Assembly (NCBI RefSeq): GCF_040712315.1
Contig: NC_134015.1
Coordinates: 20,833,614 to 20,897,613, forward strand
Length of the DNA stretch: 64,000 nucleotides
Source: Castanea sativa
Lineage: Eukaryota > Streptophyta > Magnoliopsida > Fagales > Fagaceae
Direction: 5' to 3'
In this document: piece after piece, positions 10,640 through 23,314 of the stretch
How positions within the stretch are numbered: position 1 is the first letter of the stretch
Layout of the letters: every line of letters starts with the position of its first letter
Translations under genes and position numbers: made by a program
Notes under the pieces: generated by a model
Databases searched by the model: none
What the model saw: only the letters and a program-made list of their open reading frames with translations
What the model was told of the DNA's origin: nothing

Positions 10640-13600
10640 TTACATATATATAATGTGGCCAAAACGTCCTTTTCCAAACCAAATCTGAAGTGTGAACGTT
10701 TTTGGGCAGTCTTAGAGCAGTTTTTGGGCAGTTTCCTCCTTTCTCTCAACAATCAAAAGGTAGTGTTTTTACTTTCAATCTTTCTCTTCTTGGTTCTATA
10801 CCTTGGATATTTTGGTTTAGGGGTGTGGATGTAGGTTTTTAGCTACAATCCACACCCCTTTCTCTTTATTGATTTTCCTAGCTTCTTTTTGCTCAATAAA
10901 ATGCTTCATTTACTTTTCCTAGAGTTTTAGCTTCCTAGCATGTTTTATAACTTTCTAAGCATGTCTGCTTGCTTTTTGCCATGATTTACCACTTTGATGT
11001 TGTTGGCCTAGCCTTCTTGGGTGCTAGGATATGTCTAAATTTCATGTTTGTGCTTAGATCTACATGTTTGTAGGCTCCTTGCCATATTTATACTTAGATC
11101 TACATGCTTTTGTGTTCCTTGCCATGTTTTTGTTTAGATCTACATGTTAGTGTTTAGATCTATGTTCATACGCTTAAATCTATGTGTTTATGTGCTTCAT
11201 GCCATGCTTGTCTGCTCAGATCTATGTTGGTTGCAATGCCATGTGCTACTTTAGCCATTTTTGTCCCTTGATATCTCTCTTTCTTGCTTTTTGGCCCTTC
11301 CGATGGGGTGTAGATCTAGATCCTGTGGTCTTGGCCTACATCTGTATACCTAGGTCTATATTAAAGGGTTTAGATCATTTTCTTTGCACATTTATGTTTA
11401 CTTGCTTGTTTCCATACTTTATCTCCATGTTAGCCTCTCTAGATCTAGGCTTTGCCTTGCTTTGCGCCCTTAGTGGGCTTGTGCTCGTGTGGTTACTGTT
11501 GGTTCAACATGGTTTGTATCTCATACAAAACATACGCATCGGAAAATTAGCGGATCTACTTCATTCGCAATCGATAACATGTACTATGTAAATTTCAGAA
11601 TTTAAGAACAAGATAGCGTACCTTGATATGGTGAAATTTAAAACCAAAGATAGAAGTACTTGGGAACAATTTTAATCTTCACTCCAATTCCACTAACGCC
11701 CAAGAAGTGTGGTCTCTTAATCAGTTGAAGGGAGAATAAGAGAGTGACTTTTACTCACATACACACCATTTCATTTCACAAAATAGTGTCATACAAAATT
11801 CTGTATATTTCTCTTCTTATACATAACTGATTATCTAATTGGGCTAGCCTTTTGGGCTTAAGTATGTGGCTTGGAGTGGGACCAAAAGAGAACAAGTAAG
11901 ACTCTAGCTCCAATGGGCCTTGGGTTTTTCTATCAACTCTTGACAAGTCCAAAATTACCATTAATTATATTTAATACCACTGTATAAATATAATTGTACT
12001 CTAGGCCTTATTAATAAATTATATCCAAAAACTTTATTGTACATGCAACGCATTTATAAAATATTCGTAGTAATACAAACTCATGTATGTAGACTACCAC
12101 TTTGAAGATTACTACATCTTAATCTTTGAGTACCCGGTTTAATCCTTTAAGTTATTCATCATATATTTATAAAATTCAATTTCATAAATATATACTTTAG
12201 CAACTCTTTACTAAAGTGGTTAGGTCTAACACTCTGAATAACCAAACTCATTAAATTTATCTCAAAGGAATATTTTATATCTCCGTTAAGAGATTATGAA
12301 TTCCATCTTAAGAATATATGTTCCATCAACACTAAATGTGGTTGCCCAATATACTGAGGTTTTGATCGTGACTTTAGATCTCATTTCTGATATATCAAAG
12401 CAACCTACACCTCATTATCAAGTCCATTATTCTCTCAAGATTAAGAGTTCATGTAAATAGAAGTCGTGAGATTTATTATTCAATTGACAGTTGTTTGGAG
12501 AATAATAAATCTCACAGTGGTCTAGTTCAATATGTCTTAACTCTTAAAACATATCAACATACCAATTAGAAGTCTCCACTTCCATGATCAAGAAAAATCA
12601 TCTTAGTTAATATGTTATAATCTTTGTAGATGAAATGCTCAATTTCATCACTGACTATGAACTAAAATTCTGAGTTTACAAAGAACTTGTGATTTATGTC
12701 TTCTATGACTAAATCATATAAATCACATACTATGCATCTCATGGACTAAATGATAATGTCTAAATATTCATGTTACCATTATTTTAGATAATAATAAAAT
12801 AACTTTATTAATCATAACATTAAGTCATACATAGCATCATACAATAGGATTTAAGGGCACACATCCTAACCGTTACATCCATCCCTCCTAGGGTTTGTTT
12901 GGATTTAATCACCTATGAGATACTCCTTTATGGTGTTGGTATGCTTCATTCACGCCTTTCTTCACTTCGTGCGATGTTGATATGCTTGCCATGCTTGCTT
13001 TGCGCCACCTATTTGGCTATCTTTACTTCTTTTCATCTTTGCACGCTTGCCAACATTTTCATGCATGAGTTTTTGTTTCGTCCATACTCCAATTTAATGG
13101 AACTATGGACACTCGATCCAAACCTACATTTGTCCTCCTAGGACACCTCTTTTGTCTGATAACATGTTTGTTTGCCTTTTCATGTGCTTCACATGTTTGT
13201 TTGCCCTCGTTTGGCATCTTTTCCTTGCTTGTCTCTAGCACGCTTCTCCTTCTATGTGTTTCTTCGCTTGTCTGCTAGCTTGTTTCTTTTGTCTTTGTAT
13301 GTACGTGCACGAAGCACGGGCGCTTGGAGCCAGGGCACGACCTCCTAGATGCAAGCCAAAAGGGCAAAAGGATGCAAGCCCACAAAAGGTAATGTTCAGT
13401 TGATTAGGGGACCTAGCCCTTCTAGAGCAGTCTTCTCTTTCTCTGTCTCTAAGCCTCTTCTCTAGAGTAAGTATTAGGATACCCCTCCATGTACCCCTTT
13501 TATTTTCCTACTTCTTGCTTGGGCTGCGTTCCTTGGGTATGACAATGTCTATTTTACATTTCCTATACCATGTTGGGCCATACCCTTGGAACATTGGTAA

Positions 13601-14667
13601 TGTCTGATTTACTTTCCTGCTCTATGTGGATGCATTGTGCATGATGACATATGCCTGCTTGTATATGGGTGATTATGCACTTTGTATGATGGACTCTCGT
13701 GGCTACGTGAGTGACCCACTCTAGTTATGAGAGCTCTTGACCTTGTAGTATGGGTATGCGCTTAAGGCGATTGTCGTAGGTGCATATTCATGCTATATTG
13801 TGTGCACGATCATCGTGGTGTGATTGTCTTGATTCATGTCACTCAATGATATTGGGTTCCTTGTATATGCAACACGCATCAACATGCTTTACACTTTGGA
13901 GGGCTTTGGCTTGCCACGGTGCGAGCATGTCGATACGTGCCGTATACACAGACGCGAAACCCTGCCGATGTGCCATAGCACACCAAACACAAAACTCTGC
14001 CGGATTTTTGCCGTGAAAATGGGGTATCCCCATTACTGTATTCTCACCTTGAAAGCTTGGTGCAAATAGTATTTGGCGTGCTATGATGCATTTGAGGTGA
14101 AGAGCCGACGGATTATCGCCATGATAATAAGGCGAAATGTTGCCGGATTTTTGCCGTGAAAATTTGGCAACAACTTCAAACACACTTGGAAAGCATTAAT
14201 TGAGACCACACCCATTCTGAAACCAAACCTCAAAGCCCAACACATTTAAAGTCTCGAAAGCTAATGCCAATAGCTTGTTTTCAATTGCTAATGTCTAAAA
14301 ATTAGGATTTTACTAAAACAAAGGATTGTTTACGAACAGACGTTGTGGTATACCTAACACCTTCCCCACACATAACCAGACTTCTGAACTCAAGAATCAA
14401 GATGTTTTGCCCATTCATATTAGATTAGGAAAAACGACATTTCTTTTTAACCTAGGATCGGTAATAAAATCAAATAAAGTCAGGTGACCAATCACACTTT
14501 AGAAAAAACCCAATAATTGGTAGCAACTTCACTTACCCTTTGTAATTTCCTTAAAATCGACCCAAATTCCAGTCACACACCTGAGGTACGACACACCTCA
14601 ACACACGTGTAATGCATGTAAGCATTGCCGCGATGGGTGGTCGAGCAGTTGCGAGGTGTCGACACTA
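10640..14667. mobile_element. LTR-retrotransposon-like insertion (limits uncertain)
   Basis: The segment interrupts a Helitron-like copy. It carries repeated TAGATCTA(C/T)ATG phrases (11040-11170), two GCCGGATTTTTGCCGTGAAA blocks (about 14000 and 14140) and a 3' part (ACACCTTCCCCACACATAACC, 14350-14590) of the kind found in Ty3/gypsy Tat/Ogre LTRs; compare 21150-21200. No gag or pol frame is readable. A solo LTR of another family (11497-12871) is nested inside. Exact TG/CA ends could not be fixed. Confidence 0.35.
11497..12871 (-). mobile_element. solo LTR, copy A, with GTTAC target duplication
   Basis: On the plus strand it starts TGTTGGTTCAAC and ends ATCCTAAC(C), i.e. TG at one end and a mutated CA at the other. 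It is flanked by GTTAC on both sides (11492-11496 and 12872-12876). It is the reverse complement of copy B at 16594-17992; matching blocks include ACCCGGTTTAAT and GTTCCATCAACACTAAATGT. No internal retrotransposon region, PBS or polypurine tract is present, so it is best read as a recombined solo LTR of about 1.4 kb. Confidence 0.75.
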
Positions 14668-16125
14668 GGTTAAAATTTTCGAAACTTATAATTTATCTAA
14701 TGAAAAATTCAATAACACATGCCTTTTGTTATCTTTTTTTTTTTTTTTTTAATTTTTTAATTTTCTTAGCAAAAGTCAATTGTTTATTGTTAAAAGATAA
14801 TAATATTTGTTATCATTCTTAGAAAATTTTAGTGAGTGGATATATTCCCTTTAACAAGTATGTACTAAAAAACTATTATAGTAAAATAGATATTTATATG
14901 TTAAATAGTTACCCTAATTTTGTTGTTGATCAAAATTATTGTATGAATGAGATTAACATTTTACGACATAAATATCAAAATTCTTAAAATTAATGTCTAT
15001 TTTTATTAATGTAAATTTTTATGTACTTTAAAAATCAAATGATTTATATATTTGTTTTGTGATACAAATAAAATCTAGAATTGATGACCTTAATTACTAC
15101 TCCTTTTCCACGGCAAGCACTTGCCTTGCACGTGCTGCCCAAAATAGTATATATAAAAAGTGTGAATGAGTAAAGTAACAGTGCATTTAGTTTATTCAAG
15201 TGGCACTATTCTGCTGGCTCTTTCTTCTTCTTCTTCTCTCCTTTTTGTTGTTGTTGTTGTTGTTGTTGTTAATATCACCTATTGAACTTTATTAAAATAA
15301 CAAATTGTCACAATTGTTAGAGGTGTTAAGTCCTAATAAGTTAAAATAAAATAATAAAAATGCCATACTGGGACCAATGACAATTAAAAATAAAGGTATT
15401 GTAGAAAAAGAAGTGCTAGATCTACAATATTTTTCACAACATTTTCATAACAAATCATAGTGATAAATTGTTATTGGTTTTAATTTAAACTTCTATATAT
15501 AAAAATGTAAATGAGTAAAGCAACAATGCATTTGGTTTGTTCAAGTGGCATTGTTCCGCTAGCCTTTTTTTTTTTTTTTGTGGTTAATATCGCTTGTTAA
15601 GCTCTATTAAAACAACAAATTGTCACAATATTGGTTTCCCCTCATGCTTGGCCGCACCTCACATGTGAAGGGTAGGAATCGGTCTTCACTAGGTTCAGTT
15701 GACCATAGTGGTGCTGTGTGGTTAATTTGGTGCAAAACTCAAAAAACAAATAATTAAAAAAAAAAAACCAAATGACATTTAGAATCATCAAGCAACCCAC
15801 ATAGAAATATCAAACATAAATATTCAAAAACAAACCAGACAAACATTTTCAAAATATATCTTTAATGCCCATACTAAATTTTCAAACAAATTCTTCATCT
15901 TTCTAAAATGCATTGAAAGAAGAAAAAGGTATATATTGAGCATTATATAAATTCACAAACTTGGAAGAAAGCATAGCAAGAAGCATGGTAACTAGGTATT
16001 AAACATCAAAATATTCTCTTGAAATTTCTAGATAATAATTTGGACAAAGAGTAGATAGGAGAGGCGAAACCATGGAGAACGGTGGCATTGAGTGGCAGAC
16101 GACGGTGGTGGCAAGGGCAGCAGTT

Positions 16126-16130
<5 letters not shown>

Positions 16131-16176
<46 letters not shown>

Positions 16177-16499
16177 GACGAGAGATTAAGAGAGAGAAAT
16201 TAAAAGAGATTCATAAATTTAAACTAGGTTTTAACTAAAACGACATCGTTCTACCTTTTTTTAAAAAGAAAATTCTAAGTTCAAAACAACGTTGTTTTGA
16301 ACCTAATATTAAAATTATTATTAATTCCAAAATGCCGTCATTTTAGATCATATTTTAAAAGAATAAATAAATAAATGGAATGACGTCGTTTTGTATTATT
16401 TAACTTAACCCTATTTTCTTCTTCTTCCTTCTCCTTTCTCACTTACACGCCTTTGAGTCTCAGTTTCACCGTTCCATGCTTGTCCTTTCTACTGCACTG

Positions 16500-16530
<31 letters not shown>

Positions 16531-16593
16531 AGAAATTCTTGTATTTTAAAATTGAAACATGATTATATATCTGTATACACACACACACACACA
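16131..16593. repeat. microsatellites (GA)n, (CT)n and (CA)n
   Basis: (GA)n at about 16131-16172, (CT)n at 16503-16530 and (AC)n at 16577-16593. The last one is the left flank of solo LTR copy B. Confidence 0.9.
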
Positions 16594-17988
16594 TGTTAGG
16601 ATTAGTGTCCTTAAATCCTATTGTATGATGCTATGTATGTTATTATGTATGACATTATGTATGACTTAATGTTGTGATTAATAAAGTTGTTTTATTATTA
16701 TCTAAAAATAATGGTAACATGAATATTGGGACATTATCATATAGTTCATGAGATGCATAGTATGTGATTTATGTGATTTAGTCACAGAAAATATAAATCA
16801 CAAGCTCTTTGTAAACTCAGAATTTTAGTTCGTAGTCGGTGATAAAGTTGGGCATTTTATCTGCGAAGACTATAACATACCAACTAAGATGATTTGTCTT
16901 GATCATGGAAATTGAGATTTCTAGTTGGTATGTTAATATTTTTTAAGAGTTAAGACATATTGAATTGGACCGTTGTGAGATTTTTTATTCTCTTAACGAC
17001 TGTCAAATGAATAATAAACTCACGACTTATATTTGCATGAACTTTTAATCCTGAGAGAATAATGAACCTGATCATGAAGTGTAGGTCGCTTTGATATATT
17101 GGGAATGAGATCTATTGTAATGGTCAAAATCTCAGTATGTTGGGCAGCCACATTTAGTGTTGATGGAACATATATTCTCAAGATGGAATTCATAGTCTCT
17201 TAACGGAGATATAAAATATTCCATTGAGATAAGTTTAATGGATCAGTTGTTCAGAGAGTTAAGCCTAACCACTTTGGTAAGAAGTTACTAAAGTATATAT
17301 TTATGAAATTGAATTTCATAAATATATGTTGAATAACTTTAAATAATTAAACCGGGTACTCAAGGATAAGATGTAGTAATTTAGAAAGTGGCAGTCTACA
17401 TTCATGATTTTGTATTACTACGAATATTTTATGAAGGGGTTGCATGTATAATAAAATCTTGGGATATAATTTATAAATAAGGCCTAGAGTGCAACTATAT
17501 TTTTATAGTGGTATTAAATATAGTTATTGGTAACTTTGGACTTGTCAAGAGTTGACAGAAAAAAGCCCAAGGCCCATTGGAGCTAGTGTCTTATTGGTCC
17601 CTTTTGATCCCACTCCAAATCACATACTAAAGCCCAATTGAAAATATCCAAAAGGCTAGCCCAATTAGATAATCAGTTATAAGGAGAGAAACATACAAAA
17701 TTTTAATGTATGAAAGAGAAACATCATTGTGAAATGGTGTGTATGTGAGAGTGAGACACTCTATCATTCTCCTTTTGAAACTGATTGAGAGACCACACAT
17801 CTTGGGCGTTAGTGGAATTGGAGTGAAGATTGAAAGTGTTCCCAAGTGCTTCTGATCTTCGTTTTTGAAATTCACCGCTCTAAGGTACACTTTCTTATTC
17901 TATATTCTGAAAATTACATAGTATATGTTAACAATTATGAATGAAGTAGATCTGTTTATTTTCCGCCGCGTACATTTATATGTCCATC

Positions 17989-17992
<4 letters not shown>
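16594..17992 (+). mobile_element. solo LTR, copy B, inserted in a CA microsatellite
   Basis: Starts TGTTAGGATTAGTGTCCTTA at 16594 and ends CCATCAACA near 17992. It is inverted relative to copy A and similar along its whole length (for example AAACCGGGTACTCAAGGAT). (CA)n lies immediately on both sides (16577-16593 and 17993-18030), so the element split one microsatellite and the expected 5-bp duplication is hidden in it. A TATA-like promoter region and a transcript-like 3' part lie near 17640-17900. No internal region is present. Confidence 0.7.

Positions 17993-18030
<38 letters not shown>
17993..18030. repeat. (CA)n microsatellite
   Basis: Right half of the microsatellite interrupted by solo LTR copy B. 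The reading frame spanning it is an artefact. Confidence 0.9.
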
Positions 18031-18032
<2 letters not shown>

Positions 18033-19142
18033 GAGGTTGTTTCGGTTACTCGTCGGAATGCAAAACCCACAACCGCTTGCCGCTCCGGCCATCGTCGGTA
18101 CTCATAAATCGTCTCCAACCACCGCACCATAAACCTTCGGTGAAGCTCAAATGGGTGCGGTTTGGATCGGTGCAGACCGGTTTAGTGAGTTGCGGGCGGA
18201 ATTTGAACATGCCTACCAATCACAACTAAAAATAAAGGTATTATGAAAAAAGAATTGCTACATCTAGAACATTTTTTCACAATATTTTCATAACAAATCA
18301 TAAGTAGTAAATTGTTATTGGTTCTAATTTAAACTTCTTTATATATAAAAAGGGTCAATGCTCAAAGTTACAGTAGTTTTGGTTTATTTAATCCAAATTG
18401 TTTAACTGGCTTTTTTTTTTTTTTGGAAATACTGCCTATTGAACACACTTTTTATTTTTTATTTTTTTTTATCTACATATGAGCTGTTTCCCTAAGAGAA
18501 TAAAATATTATCATAACAAATTACCACAAAATTTTCACAATTGTTAAGGTATTAATTCTTTATAGGCTAAAAAAAATTGTACTAGAACCAACCACAACTA
18601 AAAATAAAGGTATTGTGAAAAAGAAAGGTGTTTCACAATACTTTCATAACAAATCATAGGTTGTAAATTGTTATTAGTTCTAATTTAAACTTACCAATGA
18701 AAATATTTTTTTGCTTACCAATAACAACCTGTAACTTCTTATTACTTTGTTATTTATTGTGAAAATATTGTGAATATAACATTTCTTTGGTGAAAACTAG
18801 TTTTTTTTTGGGAAATATCACCCATTAAACACGCTTTTTATTTTATTTTATATCTGCATATGAGTTGTTACCCTAAAAGAATAAAATATTATCACAACAA
18901 ATTGCTACAATATTTTCACAATTGTTGATGTGTTAATTCTTTATAGGCTAAAAAAAAAAAAATCATACTGGAACAAACCACAATTATGAATAAAGGTATT
19001 GTGAAAAAAAAGTGCGACATCCAACACATTTTTCACAACACTTTCATAACAAGTCATAGGTAGTAAATTGTTATTGATTCTAATTTAAATTTACCAATGA
19101 AATTACTTTTTTCCCTACTAAAAACAACCGATAACAACCTAT

Positions 19143-21477
19143 TGTAGACACTCGATTTTGTACCCATGATTTAATCAACAAGAATGACCTGAATGACCAT
19201 CCATGTGCCCAAAAATCATGATTGTATAACAAGCATTAGTTTGTTCTTGCATTACATGCATTAATTCATTCACTGCATATCATAAAAATGATCTTGACGT
19301 TCTAACGGTTGTAATGGTGTATCTAGTTTCTAAATCGGATCATCGGATTGAAAGATATTGCATGATCAAGTTTGCACGGTTAACATGCATTGTGTCTAGG
19401 TAGAGTCGACCACATATGATTAATTTAAAATTTTTTGATTGGTTAAATAATTAAAATTAATTAAATAATTTTGTGATTGGTTGATAATTAGTGTCTAAAA
19501 TAGGGATGCATGCATAGGAATAAAAGGGATGATTGGATAACAATAAAATTGTGGATAATCTGAACTTTATCAAGATTTATTTTAGGGTATTTATTTACAA
19601 GATAATTGTTCTTAAAAAGCTTGAATTATCCAGAAAAGCGATAAAAAATCTTAGACAGAGGATGAAAACATGTCTAGGTGCAAGGATCGGACCAAAAAAC
19701 CCTAGAACGAGAGTCCAAAACGCACCCAAACATGAAGGAACGTTCGGCATCCAAGAGCACCATTCGGCACTTTTGGAGTGCCGAATGACACTTTAAAAGT
19801 GCCAAATTGGCTTCTTTTGGGCTTTGGCCCAACGCCCTTCAAGTGACGATAAGGTATACCCGTTTCGATCTTTTCACAGAAGGATTAGTCTTGATTCGCA
19901 TTCTACACTTCGGGGCTATTTTTTAGAGTTTTCTAGCCTCTAAAAATAGAGTCTGGATCTCATAATTCAGAACCTTTTTTCTACGCTCTGAGAGGCACAT
20001 GTTTTGAGGCTCTCAAATTGCTGATATTTGCTAATCCTCTTTGATATTTGCTGTTTAAATTAGGGTCTTTAGGTTTCAAAGATAACTGAATAAGTTTCTT
20101 TGAACTCTAAAACATCCTCTCAAGAACAAGGAGTGCTCATGCATGATGTTGTTTTCAATCACCCTCTCTTTTTTATGCTTCTTTTTATGTTGATGAATGT
20201 TTTATCCATAACATGAATGGTTTGTCATTGTTTTGATTAAAGCATGATTTTTTTTATGTAATTGTTATAATCTCTTTCTTGAATGTCAATAATCTGCATG
20301 TGAACCATTCTTTTTTTTTTTTTTTAAATAAAAACAAATTTGCATCTTTATTAGATGTAGATCTGAGTTTTTCTTAAAATAAAAACAGATCTGCATCTTT
20401 CTTAGATGTAGGTCTGAATTTTTCTTAAAATAAAATAGATTTGCATATTTCTTAAATGTAGATCTGAATTTCTTTAAAAAAATAAAAACAGATTTGCATC
20501 TTTCTTAGATGTAGATCTAAATTTTTCTTCAAACAAAAAAGGATCTGTATCTTTATGAGATACAGAGCTAAATTTTTCTCAAAATAAAAACTGATTTGTA
20601 TATTTCTTGGATACATATCTGATTTTTTTGATACATGCAGATTTTTGAAATAAAGAAAAAGATTAAACATGATTGTGTTTGTGTTCGTTTATTTAATTCA
20701 TGATTGCATAAATTTAAATTATGAGTGAAACTCTCTTCTTAAACAATCTTTTCCATTTTTTTATTCTAAAAAAAACAAATCTGATTTTTTCTGTTATCAA
20801 AAACCTTTTTTTTTAGTTCTTAAAAAACAGATCTAGTTTTTCTGTCATAAAAAAACCATTTTTTTTTTTGTTCTTAAAAACAGATTTGATAGTTTTCAAA
20901 TCAAAAGACTTTATTTATATAATAAACACAGATCTGAATTTTTATCTCCAACAACCACTTTTAATCAAAATCACATTTTTTTTACCAACCAAAATAGATC
21001 TGATTCTTTTGAAAAGAAGAGACTTCATTCATAAATAAATTTGTGTGATTTAATTTTTCACATGTTCAACATATCATTCATGACATGCATAAAAAGGTAC
21101 ATTGGTTACAAGAGTCTAAAAGACCAGACTTTGTTTGGGCAGAATGGGTGCCTAACACCTTCCTATTCCATAACCTAGCTTCCGGATTTAGATATTTGGA
21201 TAAGTAGATCTAGCATTTTATTTTGGGTAGAATGTAATTAGGACAAAAAGCCATGTAATTATGTGGTAGTTTGTAACTAGGACCCAAGGCTGTGTAATTT
21301 TTCAACTATGTAATTTTTTTTATTCAATTAATGAAGAGAACAATTCAGTCATGTATTTATTTATTTATTGTAAAAAAATAAGTGGCGACTCCACACCACT
21401 TATCAAAAAAGAGAGGTGTCCTAAAAAGCACTCAAAAAACCTCTCTTTTTTGAGAGGCACTTCCGATGTCTCTCACA
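19143..21477 (+). mobile_element. Ty3/gypsy Tat/Ogre-type solo LTR, ~2.3 kb
   Basis: Begins TGTAGACACTCGATTTTGTA and ends TCTCTCACA. It is flanked by CCTAT (19138-19142) and CCTAC (21478-21482). The opening phrase, the GGGTGCCTAACACCTTCC block near 21150 and GTGGCGACTCC near 21382 are characteristic of Tat/Ogre LTR regions. The surrounding Helitron-like sequence can be rejoined across the insertion (GATAACAACCTA joined to CTATTTTATGA). An internal 51-bp minisatellite lies at 20326-20640. No gag or pol frame exists, so it is a solo LTR or a very reduced element. Confidence 0.7.
20326..20640. repeat. 51-bp minisatellite, about six diverged copies
   Basis: The unit has the pattern AAAATAAAAACAGATCTGCA then TCTTTCTTAGATGTAGATCTGAATTTTTCTT. 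Later units drift (GGATCTGTATCTTTATGAGATACAGAGC). Copies abut directly without unique spacers. It lies inside the Tat-type LTR. Confidence 0.8.
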
Positions 21478-22747
21478 CCTACTATTTTATGATTTGTTAT
21501 GAAAATATTGTAAACATAGCATTTCTTTTGTGAAAATATTAAGACATTTTGTTGTCATCATAATATTTTCACAACTACTAAAGTGTAAATGCTTTACGAG
21601 TCAAAATAAAATATAACTAAATTCTAAAGGTATTACGAAAATGTTTTACCATTATATTGTGTTTCTACAAAATGTTTTTTGGTTTATCAATTTTGTTGGG
21701 AAAACATTCACTATTTCACATACAGTTTTCTTGAGTTGAATTTTTGTATTTTTTATTGTATTTTTATCTTTACGCATTATTTTAAGTAAAAACACATAGT
21801 TTTACACCAAAAAAAAAAAAAAAAAACTTAGGATAAAAACTCTTTTCATCCTTTATGTTTGCGGTAATTCACAATTCCTCCTTAAACTTTAAAATCAAGC
21901 AATTATCCCCTTAATATTTTGAAAAAGAAAAAATGTGTTATATTGTTATTCTCTCAATTAAACCCTAATCAAAGCTTATGATTCTTAAAATATTATATTG
22001 TGTAATGTCTATAATGCTCCCACCAAATTATAACATTCCAAGAATTTCTTCACGTATTTTGAGTTTTAGATGGAAGGAATGCTTAGAAAGTTGGAATGGT
22101 GATATAAGGTATTTTATTTCTTACCTAAAGAACATTGATTTTCTAGATTTAAATATTTGATACTTATAATTTATCTAATGGGAAATTCAATGATACATGC
22201 CTTTTGTTATCTTTTTTTTTTTTTTTCCTACTTTTTTCTTTTCTTGCCTAAAATAGGTATTCATTAAAAACTAAGCAAGCTAAGTATTGCACCTAGACTC
22301 ATGTACAATGATAAAGAAGAAAGTATAAATGAAATTTTTTTCGTTGTGTATGGTTGAATGTATTTGACGAAAAACTTCAATTGTATCATATGACATCATT
22401 CATTACGAAAATTTAAATATTTTGACAATGTCTTAACAAAACTCAGTTGCTTATTGTTGGATGATGATCATATTTGTTATCATTCTTAGAAGTTTTTAGC
22501 AAGTAGATATTGTCTTTAGCAAATAAGTAGTAAGAAACTATTACAATAAAGTAGATATTCATATGCTAAATAGCCACCATAACTTTGTGTGCAATTAACT
22601 ATTAAAATTATTATACGAATAAGATTAATTTTTTTATGACATATATTTTTTTTATGTATATAGTTTCATACTTCTTTAAATAAAAATTTTATTTTAATTT
22701 TCTCACTCAAAAGGTCGCATGTGCCTTGCACGTGCCACCCTACCTAG

Positions 22748-23314
22748 TAATTATTAAAAAATAATATTACAAAATTAAATTAGTTACATACAAAATTTTT
22801 AATTATGGAGGGGAAAGCCCATCACAACAATGGCACTTAACAGCATATGGCACCCTCAATTCCATATCTACAACACTTACTTTCATATGTCAAATGTTGA
22901 TAGCGAGGAACCTATTATAAATTCTATTACACTTCCTCAAACTAAAAAGTTTCCAAAACATTTAAAACTCACAACAACAAAAACTAAAAGTTATTCATCT
23001 TTCTTTACATTTATTTGCATAGGCAAAGTAATATCACACTTAGGAAACATATCAGTACATGGCTCACAATGGCACCACTTAGAGCAGCTATGTAGATTGT
23101 GTTCAATGCATTTTCGACAGATTTCTTGCTGGAACATCACATGGGTACATCCACTTCCCACACTACCCAGCCAGATGACACTCTTTACAGCACACATGTT
23201 TGTCACATTTTAGTATTTTGTCAGGCAATGAGAGATGGAAAGAAATTTATGCAAGGATAAGTCAAAAGAAGTTAAAAGGTTATACGAAGTGGGAAGAACA
23301 ATTATCATAGGATT
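22748..23314. other. unassigned DNA with a small Cys-rich frame
   Basis: The only notable item is a minus-strand frame (22991-23206) with many Cys/His residues in CxxC-like spacing (ICRKCIEHNLHSCSKWCHCE, then PCTDMFPKC). I do not recognise the family, no splice context is evident, and the opposite strand is open as well. It may be a gene fragment or chance. Confidence 0.25.

Larger units (their letters stand above)
10325..15145 (+). mobile_element. Helitron-like copy split by a large LTR-type insertion
   Basis: The 5' end TCTATATATAAAAAGAG (10325) and the 3' stem GCACTTGC-CTT-GCACGTGC near 15122-15140 bracket this copy. The last bases are AATAG rather than CTAG, so the terminus is mutated. 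Family sequence stops near 10640 and resumes at about 14668 (CGAAACTTATAATTTATCTA, compare 22160). The segment between is foreign and is described separately. Confidence 0.45.
15147..22747 (+). mobile_element. Helitron-like copies with nested LTR elements
   Basis: 5' ends at 15147 and 15493 (TATATATAAAAATG) and near 18341 begin family sequence. The block finishes with the stem GCATGTGC-CTT-GCACGTGC and CTAG (22744-22747) followed by T. At least two LTR insertions interrupt it (16594-17992 and 19143-21477). It probably represents several tandem or nested copies rather than one element. No Rep/helicase domain was found. Confidence 0.45.

Noticed and set aside
11184..11591. 135-residue hydrophobic plus-strand frame
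   Set aside because: It crosses the exact edge of a solo LTR at 11497 and contains repetitive ATCTA phrases; no family resemblance.
17925..18107. Frame with poly-His/Thr stretch
   Set aside because: Translation of the (CA)n microsatellite.
20326..20640. Possible CRISPR-like array
   Set aside because: The units are contiguous, diverged and without unique spacers, and lie in a plant LTR; it is a minisatellite.
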